DNA of 64,000 bases from Simiduia aestuariiviva (GCF_014192475.1 NZ_JACHXZ010000004.1:585625-649624); one strand, 5' to 3'; positions 55,125 through 62,526 are shown, numbered from the stretch's first letter. Numbers and translations are program-made. The notes: generated by a model not told the origin, from the letters alone.

Positions 55125-56144
55125 TTAAGCTACATAGGTCGCAGGTGTTTCTTCTATTTTATCGATTTTAGCTAGGGGTATAAGTGCAAAAAGTTGAGAT
55201 AGGGGGCTTGCACTGCCTGCAAAATGATCGCCAATGACATGCGTATAAATCTGTGTAGTCTTCACATCGCTGTGACCTAGAAGTTCCTGCACCGTTCTTA
55301 TATCCGCGCCTCCTAGCAACATATGCGTTGCAAAGGAATGGCGCAGCGTATGACAAGTCACCCGTTTCTGCCAAATCCCTGCGTCCCGAACTGCAATTTT
55401 CAATGCTTTTCGCATTACACTATCGTGCAAGTGGTGTCGACAGACATGTCCACCATAGGGGTGCGTGCAATAGCTCGTCGAGGGGAACAAAAAAGCCCAC
55501 TGAGGCGATCTATCCGCTTTGGGAAGCTTTCTATGCAGTGCATGAGGTAACGAAGTGCCTATTCCCTTTTCTGCATCCTTCGCTTGAATTGCAACACCAA
55601 GCCGCATTTGGTGTTCCAGTGCATCACGCAATTCGGGACACAGTAACGTGACACGGTCTTTATTACCTTTTCCGTTGTGAACCGTAATTGTCATTCGATC
55701 AAAATTAATATCCTGAACCCTTAGTCGCAGTGCTTCAGTGATACGTAAACCGCTGCCATACAAAAGCTGGGCAATTAATTGTTCACGTCCGGCCAGCGCA
55801 GCGATCACCGCGCCAATTTCATTGGGGCTAAGTACCACCGGCAGGTGGCGCTGTTTGTTTGCAAGATCGAATTCAATATCGCCAATTGGCTGATCAAGTA
55901 TTTTGTTATACAGAAACGCCAGCGCGTTCAGAGCCGTTTTCTGCGTATTGACAGCGACATGTTTCTCATTGGCCAGCCAGGACAAAAAAGCCTTTATTTC
56001 ATCTGGCCCACATTCTCTTGGATGCCGCTTATTGTTGAAATAAATAAAGCGCTTAATCCAGGTTAAATAACCTTTTTCTGTTCTTAGGCTATAACCACGT
56101 GCTCGCATCTGAGCGCGTACCGATTCCAGAAAAGGGCTGGCCAT
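55125..56144 (-). CDS. intI: Integron integrase IntI (tyrosine recombinase)
   Basis: 339 residues, the usual IntI length. Catalytic residues: Arg134 (GSGLRITEAL), Lys159 (HNGKGNKDR), His265-x2-Arg268 (CHTLRHSF), His291 (LLGHSDV) and Tyr300 (QIYTHV). The IntI-specific insertion, which separates integron integrases from other Xer-like recombinases and recognises folded attC, is present around 203-240 (KADRSPQWAFLFPS, GGHVCRHHLHDS). The gene reads away from the cassettes. A LexA-type box overlaps its promoter, so SOS induction is expected. The protein appears intact, so the array may still be active. Confidence 0.97.
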   Translation of the reverse strand: MASPFLESVRAQMRARGYSLRTEKGYLTWIKRFIYFNNKRHPRECGPDEIKAFLSWLANEKHVAVNTQKTALNALAFLYNKILDQPIGDIEFDLANKQRHLPVVLSPNEIGAVIAALAGREQLIAQLLYGSGLRITEALRLRVQDINFDRMTITVHNGKGNKDRVTLLCPELRDALEHQMRLGVAIQAKDAEKGIGTSLPHALHRKLPKADRSPQWAFLFPSTSYCTHPYGGHVCRHHLHDSVMRKALKIAVRDAGIWQKRVTCHTLRHSFATHMLLGGADIRTVQELLGHSDVKTTQIYTHVIGDHFAGSASPLSQLFALIPLAKIDKIEETPATYVA

Positions 56145-56170
56145 AGCGGATACTCCAATCGAGAATTATA

Positions 56171-56186
56171 CTGTATGTATAACCAG
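56171..56186 (-). promoter_or_regulatory. LexA (SOS) box in the intI promoter
   Basis: CTGTATGTATAACCAG matches CTGT-N8-ACAG at seven of eight core positions and is flanked by TA on both sides. On the minus strand it overlaps a possible promoter (TTGCAT, 17 bases, TATACA). LexA control of intI is known for many integrons. Confidence 0.75.
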
Positions 56187-56384
56187 TATATTTAAATTAT
56201 GCAAGATTTTATGAAAAATATTGTTCCGTCAGGTCTCATATTTGTTCTTACAAAATAAAAATACTAGGTAAAACAACAACTTCCCGCGGTGCATGTCATG
56301 CATATGAGAACTCGCATTCAGCATACCAAGCGCGCACGCTTTCCTTTTGTCGTGCTAAGATCCACCAAATAAAGCGTTGTAAAT

Positions 56385-56454
56385 CAGAATGTTAAACCAT
56401 GTCGATTTAAGCGCCACCGGCATACTGTGCCGGCACACTAATAAAATGTTATAT
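56385..56454 (+). other. attI recombination site (position approximate)
   Basis: attI must lie between intI and the first cassette. GTTAAAC at 56391-56397 fits GTTRRRY; GTTATAT at 56448-56454 fits the GTTATA form used by several attC sites in this array and lies 12 bases before the first cassette's likely start. Confidence 0.5.
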
Positions 56455-56460
56455 TTTCCT

Positions 56461-56781
56461 ATGAACGATTATGTAGTTGCTGCTGGATTTATATTTTTTG
56501 CTTTCAATGTATCTATCTGGATTACGAGACACGATCTGATATGTGAGCTTAGAGAATATGATGTTAATACATGGAAAAGGCTGGGATCGCCTAAGCCTAT
56601 TTGGCCTTATGCTTGGCATATTATAGCAATCGCAATGTACGCTTTTAGCAAAAAATCAATCCATGCAAATGAGCGCATTGCTAGCAAGTGTAAGTATCTC
56701 CGAATCGCTTGGCCTTTGGTCTATGCAATTTGGGCAGTAATAATACTTGCGGTATGGGTTGTGCATGAATTCAAAATATAA
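56461..56781 (+). CDS. Cassette 1: small membrane protein, unknown
   Basis: 106 residues from the ATG at 56461; in-frame ATGs at 56389 and 56446 would cross or touch attI. Three hydrophobic segments are visible (YVVAAGFIFFAFNVSIWI, WPYAWHIIAIAMYAF, WPLVYAIWAVIILAVWVV). No family recognised. As the first cassette it should be the best transcribed. Its TAA is the first three bases of the following attC. Confidence 0.7.
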   Translation: MNDYVVAAGFIFFAFNVSIWITRHDLICELREYDVNTWKRLGSPKPIWPYAWHIIAIAMYAFSKKSIHANERIASKCKYLRIAWPLVYAIWAVIILAVWVVHEFKI

Positions 56782-56856
56782 CAAACGCCACCAAATCGCC
56801 GCGTTGCGGCTGGACTCGCAACTAATCGTTGCTCGCCTTTGTGGCGGGCGTTAAAT
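56779..56856 (+). other. attC1
   Basis: Runs from TAACAAACGCC to GGGCGTTAAAT with internal inverted repeats; the crossover is after G56850. Confidence 0.85.
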
Positions 56857-56869
56857 TCAAAGAGGCCCA

Positions 56870-57256
56870 ATGAGCCAACTCGACGAATATAAAAGGTCTA
56901 AACTTCATTATCTCTGTATTGACTACCCAGAGGGTGATCGGGTGAGGATATTGAAGGAGCTTGTTGAGTCAGGTGAAGATGTTAATTTGAAAGATAAAAA
57001 TGGGTGGTCACCATTGCATTTTGCTGCACAGGAAGGCGATAGTATTATTGCAAAAGAACTAATTGATCTTGGTGCAGATATTGCCGCAGCTGAATGTAAT
57101 GGCAACACACCGCTATGGGTCGCAACAATGAACTCAAATTCTTCCAATAAATTAATTCATGTTTTACTAGAAGCCGGAGCAGACCCCGACAAAGAAAATA
57201 ACCATGGAGTATCTCCCATGGAAATAAGTCCGGAGCTATTCAAAAATGGAATTTAA
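56870..57256 (+). CDS. Cassette 2: ankyrin-repeat protein
   Basis: 128 residues. Three ankyrin repeats are visible: KLHYLCIDYPEGDRVRILKEL, NGWSPLHFAAQEGDSIIAKELI and GNTPLWVATMNSNSSNKLIHVLL, each with the TPLH-like and GAD features. Small ankyrin proteins serve in protein binding, including as immunity proteins to secreted toxins; no toxin is present here. GAGG lies upstream of the ATG. The TAA stop forms the start of attC2. Confidence 0.85.
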   Translation: MSQLDEYKRSKLHYLCIDYPEGDRVRILKELVESGEDVNLKDKNGWSPLHFAAQEGDSIIAKELIDLGADIAAAECNGNTPLWVATMNSNSSNKLIHVLLEAGADPDKENNHGVSPMEISPELFKNGI

Positions 57257-57352
57257 CAAGCGGCTCCACTGGAAAAATTTTACTGTCACCTTTTTAGCGC
57301 TGCGCGGCAAAAAAGCCGCCAGCAAAATTTTCCCGTGAGCCGGGCGTTATAC
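57254..57352 (+). other. attC2
   Basis: TAACAAGCGGCTC to GAGCCGGGCGTTATAC with a long internal hairpin (GGAAAAATTTT and AAAATTTTCC); crossover after G57346. Confidence 0.88.
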
Positions 57353-57374
57353 ATGCCATGGAAATTACGATTAC

Positions 57375-57713
57375 ATGAAAATAATTATCGCAGCAATTCT
57401 ATATGTATTTCTGTTACCGTCGGCTTCATTTGCTGGTGCAATGGAATGTAAAATCGGCCCCCTTGACATGGATATTGGTGGAAATAAGTGGCAGGTGTAC
57501 GCATGCAGTGACGAAAAATCGATTATCGCTGTTAGCGCCCCAGGGAACCCAGCAATGCCATTTTTCTTCTCTGTTAGTCCAAAGAGCGGGGGGTATACCG
57601 TTTCCGGAGAAGGGAATGGAGATAAGGCTGCAAGTAAGTCGGCTTACGAAGAGCTTGTAAAATATCCAAAAGAAAAGATCGAAAAAATAATTTCGAAGGC
57701 AAAAAATGTATAA
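57375..57713 (+). CDS. Cassette 3: small secreted protein (paralogue of cassette 16)
   Basis: 112 residues. The signal peptide ends near SASFAGA. The mature part has MECKIGPLDM, NKWQVYACSDEKSI, VSAPGNPAMPFFFSVSP, GEGNGDKAASKSAYE and a Lys-rich helix at the end. Cys25 and Cys44 could form a disulfide in the periplasm. Cassette 16 encodes a protein of identical length with the same blocks but a different signal peptide and a different attC. No known family recognised. Confidence 0.85.
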   Translation: MKIIIAAILYVFLLPSASFAGAMECKIGPLDMDIGGNKWQVYACSDEKSIIAVSAPGNPAMPFFFSVSPKSGGYTVSGEGNGDKAASKSAYEELVKYPKEKIEKIISKAKNV

Positions 57714-57827
57714 CAAAAAGTTCAACACGGACACAGCAACCTCCGTTTCGTTTATGCGCATGCACTTTGTGCATTTTTGCGCAACACTACTCTCCCGGTT
57801 GCTGTGCCGGTTAACTTGGCGTTAACT
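57711..57827 (+). other. attC3
   Basis: TAACAAAAAG to CTTGGCGTTAACT; inner arms CAGCAAC and GTTGCTG are visible. Crossover after G57821. Confidence 0.8.
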
Positions 57828-57829
57828 GT

Positions 57830-58216
57830 ATGAGCATGGAACAAATAAATCGCAATTTTCCTTGGTGTGATGAATACGAAGATGATTCATTCACTGGGAC
57901 TTTAAATGAAAAGTGCGCATGGTCTGATGAGGAATACTTCAAATTAGATGATGAGCTTTATGAGTTATCGACTAGATATAAAGATGCCGATCAACTACCC
58001 AGAGTACTAGTCTGGCGGCTTATGCGTATATTCAGCTATGTAATGATGACGATAGGCTGTCACTCTAATCCAAATGATGGGTATAAGATCGAAAACATCG
58101 ATGATGAACAGCTTTTCGATAGAAGAGAAAGGTTTCAGCTAGTATTTGAGGGCTTCTTTAAAGGTGAAATGCCAAAAACAAAGTATTTTGAATATGGCCG
58201 TTCTAATCGAGAATAA
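57830..58216 (+). CDS. Cassette 4: acidic protein resembling Imm41-type immunity proteins
   Basis: 128 residues, strongly acidic. The NFPWCDEYEDDSFTGTL start and ERFQLVFEGFFKGEMP block recall Imm41-type immunity proteins of polymorphic toxin systems; this is from memory of the family and not verified. There is no signal peptide or membrane helix, as expected for a cytoplasmic immunity protein. No cognate toxin is in the array. The start may be 57830 or the second ATG at 57836. Confidence 0.7.
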   Translation: MSMEQINRNFPWCDEYEDDSFTGTLNEKCAWSDEEYFKLDDELYELSTRYKDADQLPRVLVWRLMRIFSYVMMTIGCHSNPNDGYKIENIDDEQLFDRRERFQLVFEGFFKGEMPKTKYFEYGRSNRE

Positions 58217-58221
58217 ACAGT

Positions 58222-58291
58222 TAACAAGCAAAGGCAGCATCGCCCTGCGGGCTGGACGCGCTAACGCGCGCCGCTGCTTTGGGCGTTACGT
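58222..58291 (+). other. attC4
   Basis: TAACAAGCAAAGGCAGC to GCTGCTTTGGGCGTTACGT, a short 70-base site with good outer complementarity. Crossover after G58285. Confidence 0.88.
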
Positions 58292-58304
58292 ATAAAGGAT
58301 ACTC

Positions 58305-58784
58305 ATGAATCACCTTTCATTTTTAGCTGTACGCATTCTGGCAATAGTTTTAATCTTGGGTAATGCTTCTAGCCTGTTAGTTCTTTCCGATATCTTCGAT
58401 GGTGAGTCCTTCAGACCAAATCATGCCTGGCAAGTGCTAGCTGTTATCGCACCTATAATTATTGGTCTTCTTCTGTGGAAATTCTCAAAACTTACCGCAT
58501 ATATTGTTTTCCCCGATAAATCTATAGAAGTGCCTGTAGTATCCGGAGAGAATATTGTTTCAGGAGGTACATTTTTAATTGGCTTATATCTCCTACTTGA
58601 GGCAATAATTCGTGTTCCAAACATAGCCATGACCTCACCGCTTGTCCCGATTTTTAAGAGTCAAGAAGGGTTTATAGCAGAATTAGTTACGCTGCTTGTT
58701 CAATTTTGTATCGCTGCTGCACTGCTTATAAAGAGAGAAATGGTTTTAAAAATGTACCGAAAGTTAAGCTATGAAAATACGTAA
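58305..58784 (+). CDS. Cassette 5: four-helix membrane protein, unknown
   Basis: 159 residues with hydrophobic segments near 7-28, 42-62, 88-108 and 125-143. The loop between helices 2 and 3 holds FPDKSIEVPVVSGENIVSGG. No family recognised. A weak AAGGA site precedes the ATG by six bases. The stop codon overlaps attC5. Confidence 0.75.
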   Translation: MNHLSFLAVRILAIVLILGNASSLLVLSDIFDGESFRPNHAWQVLAVIAPIIIGLLLWKFSKLTAYIVFPDKSIEVPVVSGENIVSGGTFLIGLYLLLEAIIRVPNIAMTSPLVPIFKSQEGFIAELVTLLVQFCIAAALLIKREMVLKMYRKLSYENT

Positions 58785-58850
58785 CAAGCGCAACCAAAAC
58801 GGGCTATCGCCCTCGACTCGCTACGCTCGCGTTTGTTGCGGGCGTTAGCT
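58782..58850 (+). other. attC5
   Basis: TAACAAGCGCAAC to GTTGCGGGCGTTAGCT, 69 bases. Crossover after G58844. Confidence 0.88.
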
Positions 58851-58860
58851 TGAAGGCACT

Positions 58861-59253
58861 ATGAAGCGATATGGGTTTACATTTGAAAAGCATCGTGGTC
58901 AAGACGCCAGATCAATAGACCTGCGATTTTTCATCACGATCTATTCATTCTTCGCTTGTATTTTCACTTTGATATACAGCGGCGAACGTGATGTCACACT
59001 GTATATCTTCCTATGCTTTATTTACTTGATATTTGCGTTCTTACCGGAGGTCTTTCCAAAGGTAAAAGGATATCCATTACTTGGGCTAGTAGCTGTTGTA
59101 GCTTATCTTTCCTATTTAGATAAAGGTAAGATGTTCCAAGGTCGTATTGAATTGGTAGCTATATATGGTGTGTACAATACTTTGGTGGCTATCACGGCCC
59201 TTTACGCTTGTTTTCCTAAAGAAATTAAAGCTAACAAGGCCAAGCAGGAATAG
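58861..59253 (+). CDS. Cassette 6: membrane protein, unknown
   Basis: 130 residues. Hydrophobic helices: LRFFITIYSFFACIFTLIYS, LYIFLCFIYLIFAFLPEVF, YPLLGLVAVVAYLSYL and LVAIYGVYNTLVAITALYACF. The N-terminus is basic and cytoplasmic-like. No family recognised. The last residues (KANKAKQE) overlap the start of the proposed attC6. Confidence 0.72.
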   Translation: MKRYGFTFEKHRGQDARSIDLRFFITIYSFFACIFTLIYSGERDVTLYIFLCFIYLIFAFLPEVFPKVKGYPLLGLVAVVAYLSYLDKGKMFQGRIELVAIYGVYNTLVAITALYACFPKEIKANKAKQE

Positions 59254-59369
59254 CCGCAAAAAAAACAGCGGCTAGGACAGCCAACACTCCGCGCTTTTGT
59301 GTTGTCGCTATCGCTCCAAATTAACACAAAAGCGCTACATGTTGTCTGCCCCTGTTGGCGGCGTTATGT
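59232..59369 (+). other. attC6 (left boundary uncertain)
   Basis: The right core GGCGGCGTTATGT at 59358-59369 is clear (crossover after G59363). Inner arms GCGCTTTTGTGTT and AACACAAAAGCGC pair well, as do GCCAACA and TGTTGGC. The left core is either TAACAAGGCC at 59232 or a degenerate form near 59249. Confidence 0.7.
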
Positions 59370-59373
59370 GTAA

Positions 59374-59631
59374 ATGAGTATGGAAATTTTGCTAGCAATA
59401 TCAGGTATCTTTTTGCTTCTCGTAATATACGTGAACATTAAAGTTACCATTGATATTTCACGCTCTTCTGCATCATCAAAGGAGCGTGCTTTATCATATT
59501 TAGCTGTTTGGTTAATTCCATTGCTAGGGGTGCTTCTCGTACCAAAACGTATTTTACCAAGGTTTTGGTCTAGTGACAGCGGCCAAGATTATACTAAAGA
59601 ATCTGGTGGCGGCATGCCGGGTGGTGGTTAG
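59374..59631 (+). CDS. Cassette 7: small membrane protein (possibly PLDc_N-like)
   Basis: 85 residues. An N-terminal helix (ILLAISGIFLLLVIYVNI) and a second (YLAVWLIPLLGVLLVPKR) are followed by a polar, Gly-rich tail ending GGGMPGGG. The second helix with W-x-PLLG resembles the phospholipase-D N-terminal (PLDc_N) membrane module, but this is a weak likeness. ATG at 59374 or 59380. Confidence 0.65.
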   Translation: MSMEILLAISGIFLLLVIYVNIKVTIDISRSSASSKERALSYLAVWLIPLLGVLLVPKRILPRFWSSDSGQDYTKESGGGMPGGG

Positions 59632-59647
59632 TGCCAGCACCCACACA

Positions 59648-59746
59648 TAACAAGTTGCTCAACCACCGTTCCGGCCAGAAAGCGGCCTCCACTGGACAGC
59701 CTAAAGCGTGCTTCGCACATGGCTGCCGGTTAGCAAGGCGTTATTG
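59648..59746 (+). other. attC7
   Basis: TAACAAGTTGCTCAAC to TTAGCAAGGCGTTATTG. It belongs to the same subfamily as attC10 and attC15. Crossover after G59740. Confidence 0.88.
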
Positions 59747-60107
59747 AGCCAAACCTTTTTCAGGGTAAATAGGCTAAGGGATTGAATTCAAGTGCGTGCC
59801 ATTGATCGGCATGCCAGCATCAGGGAGTGTGCTGTATCACCATCGCAGTTCCTTTCTCGGTGCCAGTAGTTAGCCTTCAGTGTTGGCCAAGGCATACCAA
59901 AATTATGGTTTGCCCTAAGTGGGTTTCAAAAGGTGTCAGGTAAGGTATTCTTGCCATTAAATCAGCCACTGGCTGCGCGATCGCTCCGCTTAACAGCGTT
60001 GTAGCAAGTGCAAACCGTGGCTCCAATAACAAGCGGTTCTAGTGCAGCCGCTAAAAGACGCGGCTGGGACGGCTTACGCTTCGCTTCAGCCGCCCCTAAA
60101 CCGGTCG
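59741..60107 (+). repeat. Cassette 8: ORF-less repeated cassette, copy A
   Basis: A 367-base cassette with no ORF shared with the other copies. It opens TTATTGAGCCAAACC, holds the conserved GTGCCATTGATCGGCATGCC region near 59798 and the 47-nt block at 59909-59955, then an attC-like hairpin and attC8. Its attC is more divergent than those of copies B-E. Confidence 0.88.
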
Positions 60108-60113
60108 TTATGC
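60027..60113 (+). other. attC8
   Basis: TAACAAGCGGTTC to AAACCGGTCGTTATGC. Crossover after G60107. Confidence 0.85.
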
Positions 60114-60452
60114 ATGGTAAGAACAGAAATGCACTGGAAAATATTTACGGATGCTGGTTCGCCCGAAAAAGCGAAGCGGATTGTGTCTATAGCCATAGAG
60201 AAGTTATCGGTCTCAGCAACTGAACTGAAGATAGAGCCATATCATAAAGGCGGGTTTGTCTGTTCATTTGTTGCGCCAACAAAGGCAACTTCCTGGGCCG
60301 AAGTAGTGTTAGAGGCTTTGCAAGCTGCACAACTAGTAGGTAGGGGCTGGCTGCTAAATGGCGATATAAGCGGAGAACTTGACCTTTGGTCAAATGAATC
60401 ATCAATTGTAGGCGTAAAAAACGTTAATTTATTTGTGGACGCATGTGCATAA
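60114..60452 (+). CDS. Cassette 9: soluble protein of unknown function
   Basis: 112 residues from the ATG at 60114 just after the attC; a second ATG at 60129 (MHWKIFTDAG) is equally possible. The frame runs back into attC8, but earlier starts lie in the previous cassette. Predicted mixed alpha/beta: VSIAIEKLSVSATELKIEPY, then VLEALQAAQLVGRGWLLNGDI. No family, signal or membrane helix recognised. The TAA stop begins attC9. Confidence 0.72.
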   Translation: MVRTEMHWKIFTDAGSPEKAKRIVSIAIEKLSVSATELKIEPYHKGGFVCSFVAPTKATSWAEVVLEALQAAQLVGRGWLLNGDISGELDLWSNESSIVGVKNVNLFVDACA

Positions 60453-60558
60453 CAATCGCAAGCAGTCGGAAATAGTTTCCGTTCCTTGTTTTGCGGTTTA
60501 ACGCTACGCTACCGCAAAACAATCCACTACAAATATTCCGCTGTTGCGGGCGTTAAGC
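60450..60558 (+). other. attC9
   Basis: TAACAATCGCAAGCAG to TTGCGGGCGTTAAGC, with arms TTGTTTTGCGG and CCGCAAAACAA. Crossover after G60552. Confidence 0.9.
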
Positions 60559-60567
60559 ATCATAAGT

Positions 60568-60960
60568 ATGAGTAGATTTCCAATTATATCTTCATCTTCA
60601 AATGAGCAGTTCATCTTCTCTGAGCGTGATGGTGAATTCTTTAATTTTGAGGTAGTCGGAGAATTCGTACAGGCATCTAGAAGAGTCACTACATATACTG
60701 ATGAATTTGGAATTGCCAATTTATTCTCAAAACTCAGTGAGTTTAGTTCTCCCTGGGATGGGGCTGAGAGCTGGAAATCCCTAGAAGGTGAATTTGAAAT
60801 GGCCGTAACATGCAATTTAACCGGGCATGTAACTATCCAGGTGAAGCTTACGCAATGGAATGGTGGAAGCGAGGATTGGCATCTTACAGTACATCTAAAC
60901 ACAGAACTTGGTCGGTTGCAGCAGATGGCAAATGAGGCTCGTGCCTTCTTCAATGCTTAA
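60568..60960 (+). CDS. Cassette 10: DUF6228-like protein
   Basis: 130 residues. The central block PWDGAESWKSLEGEFEMAVTCN followed by GHVTIQVKLTQWNGG and LNTELGRLQQMANEA fits the pattern I recall for DUF6228, a small family often found near polymorphic toxins and possibly immunity-like; not verified. The frame extends upstream into attC9, so the ATG at 60568 is chosen. Its TAA is the first part of attC10. Confidence 0.75.
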   Translation: MSRFPIISSSSNEQFIFSERDGEFFNFEVVGEFVQASRRVTTYTDEFGIANLFSKLSEFSSPWDGAESWKSLEGEFEMAVTCNLTGHVTIQVKLTQWNGGSEDWHLTVHLNTELGRLQQMANEARAFFNA

Positions 60961-61053
60961 CAAGTTGCTCAAGTTCACTCCGGCCGCATAAAGCGCGGCC
61001 TCCGCGGGACAGCCTACACTGCGTTTCGGCCGCCCCTTAGCAAAGCGTTATTG
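60958..61053 (+). other. attC10
   Basis: TAACAAGTTGCTCAAG to TTAGCAAAGCGTTATTG; almost the same sequence as attC15. Crossover after G61047. Confidence 0.9.
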
Positions 61054-61411
61054 AGCCAAACCTTTTTCAGGGTAAATAGGCTAAGGGATTGAATCCAAGT
61101 GCGTGCCATTGATCGGCATGCCGGCATCAGGGAATGTGCTATATCACCAACGCAGTTCCTTTCTTGGTGCCAGTAGTTTGCTCGCAGGGTTGTGCACGGC
61201 ATGCCTTCATTGTGGTTTGCCCTAAGTGGGTTTCAAAAGGTGTCTGGTAAGGTATTCTTACCACTTAAATCGCCACTGGCTTCGCTACCGCTCCGCTTGC
61301 CAGCGTTGTAGCAGGTGCAAACCGTGGCTCCAATAACAAGCGGCTCTTGTACGCCGCTAAATACGCGGCGGGACGGCCTACGCTACGCTCCGGCCGCCCC
61401 AAAGCCGGGCG
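61048..61411 (+). repeat. Cassette 11: ORF-less repeated cassette, copy B
   Basis: 364 bases. The 5' part matches copies A and D (AAACCTTTTTCAGGGTAAAT), while the middle (GGCATGCCTTCATTGTGG) matches C and E, so this copy is a mosaic. The 47-nt block is at 61216-61262 and the attC-like hairpin at 61266-61311. It is the first of three tandem copies. Confidence 0.9.
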
Positions 61412-61417
61412 TTATTG
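61334..61417 (+). other. attC11
   Basis: TAACAAGCGGCTCTTG to AAAGCCGGGCGTTATTG with inner GCCGC/GCGGC and CGGCC arms. Crossover after G61411. Confidence 0.9.
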
Positions 61418-61775
61418 AGCCTTACCTTTTTCACAATTGTTAAGTAATGGATTTGAATTCTAGTGTGTGCCATTGATCGGCATGCCGGCATCAGGGAATG
61501 TGCTGTATCACCATCGCAGTTCCTTTCTTAGTGCCATAGACTGGCCCGCAGTATCGGCCAGCGCATGCCTTCATTGTGGTTTGCCCTAAGTGGGTTTCAA
61601 AAGGTGTCAGGTAAGGTATTCTTACCCAAATAATCGGCTACTGGCTTCGCTACCGCTCCGCTAACCAGCGTTGTAGCAGTTGCATACCAGCGGCCAATAA
61701 CAAGCGGCTCTTGTGCGCCGCTAAATACGCGGCGGGACGGCCTACGCTATGCTCCGGCCGCCCCAAAGCCGAGCG
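61412..61775 (+). repeat. Cassette 12: ORF-less repeated cassette, copy C
   Basis: 364 bases. It opens TTATTGAGCCTTACC, a variant shared with copy E, and has the hairpin CTGGCC/GGCCAG near 61552-61570 in place of the A/D sequence. The 47-nt block is at 61580-61626. Middle of the tandem triplet. Confidence 0.9.
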
Positions 61776-61781
61776 TTATTG
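61698..61781 (+). other. attC12
   Basis: Same subfamily as attC11, with AGCGTTATTG at the right end. Crossover after G61775. Confidence 0.9.
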
Positions 61782-62139
61782 AGCCAAACCTTTTTCAGGG
61801 TAAATAGGCTAAGGGATTGAATTCAAGTGCGTGCCATTGATCGGCATGCCGGCATCAGGGAATGTGCTGTACCTCCATCGCAGTTCCTTTCTCGGTGCCA
61901 GTAGTTAGCCTTCAGTGTTGGCCAGGGCATACCAAAATTATGGTTTGCCCTAAGTGGGTTTCAAAAGGTGTCAGGTAAGGTATTCTTGCCATTAAATCAG
62001 ACACTGGCTGCGCGATCGCTCCGCTTAACAGCGTTGTAGCAAGTGCAAACCGTGGCTCCATTAACAAGCGGCTCTTGTACGCCGCTAAATACGCGGCGGG
62101 ACGGCCTACGCTACGCTCCGGCCGCCCCAAAGCCGGGCG
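61776..62139 (+). repeat. Cassette 13: ORF-less repeated cassette, copy D
   Basis: 364 bases, almost the same as copy A up to its attC, including CAGTAGTTAGCCTTCAGTG and the TTGCC end of the 47-nt block (61944-61990). Its attC instead resembles those of copies B, C and E. A 72-codon minus-strand frame here is not kept in the other copies. Confidence 0.9.
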
Positions 62140-62145
62140 TTATAT
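62062..62145 (+). other. attC13
   Basis: TAACAAGCGGCTCTTG to AAAGCCGGGCGTTATAT. Crossover after G62139. Confidence 0.9.
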
Positions 62146-62160
62146 GCCAAAGGAAAGATC

Positions 62161-62520
62161 GTGCTAGTTTGGGATGAAACTGATGTTTTGGCTGTCTTGG
62201 AAGTTTTGCCAGAAGTAGAACGTGATGGTATTTGGCATCAATATGTAGCCGAAAAAGACGGTATACAACTAAAGGTCACTATATATCAGTATGATGGCGA
62301 TGTTCGATTCGAGCTTACCAATTTAGGTAATAACCACAGTCTTTTTACCATGCAGTTAATCGACTGCGAGGGTGTTCATCGGACTTTCGAGAATGACAAT
62401 GAGTACTTGGATTTCGCTCCATCTAAATGTTTTGGATCGCGTTACGATGGCGAGCAGTCCATACCGTTTGGCATAAGGGTTCGTGTTAATCCAAGCATCA
62501 ATATTTCAGTATATGGGTAA
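62161..62520 (+). CDS. Cassette 14: soluble acidic protein, unknown
   Basis: 119 residues. The start is a GTG at 62161 with AAGGAAA upstream; no in-frame ATG lies between it and attC13. The protein is acidic and beta-rich, with LKVTIYQYDGDVRFELTNLG and IPFGIRVRVNPSINISVYG, and has no signal or membrane helix. No family recognised. The following attC14 is of the same subfamily as that of the ORF-less cassettes. Confidence 0.75.
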   Translation: MLVWDETDVLAVLEVLPEVERDGIWHQYVAEKDGIQLKVTIYQYDGDVRFELTNLGNNHSLFTMQLIDCEGVHRTFENDNEYLDFAPSKCFGSRYDGEQSIPFGIRVRVNPSINISVYG

Positions 62521-62526
62521 AGCATA

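Larger units (their letters stand above)
56145..56460. other. intI-attI intergenic region
   Basis: It holds the LexA box, the intI promoter and two candidate attI core sites (G at 56391 in GTTAAAC, and G at 56448 in GTTATAT). A hairpin CCGGCA/TGCCGG lies at 56416-56432 between them. No clear cassette promoter (Pc) toward the array was found. Confidence 0.5.

Noticed and set aside
56200..56390. Cassette promoter Pc
   Set aside because: No pair of -35 and -10 boxes with proper spacing toward the array was convincing.
61912..62130. 72-codon minus-strand frame inside ORF-less copy D
   Set aside because: The frame is not kept in copies A, B, C and E, so coding is unlikely.
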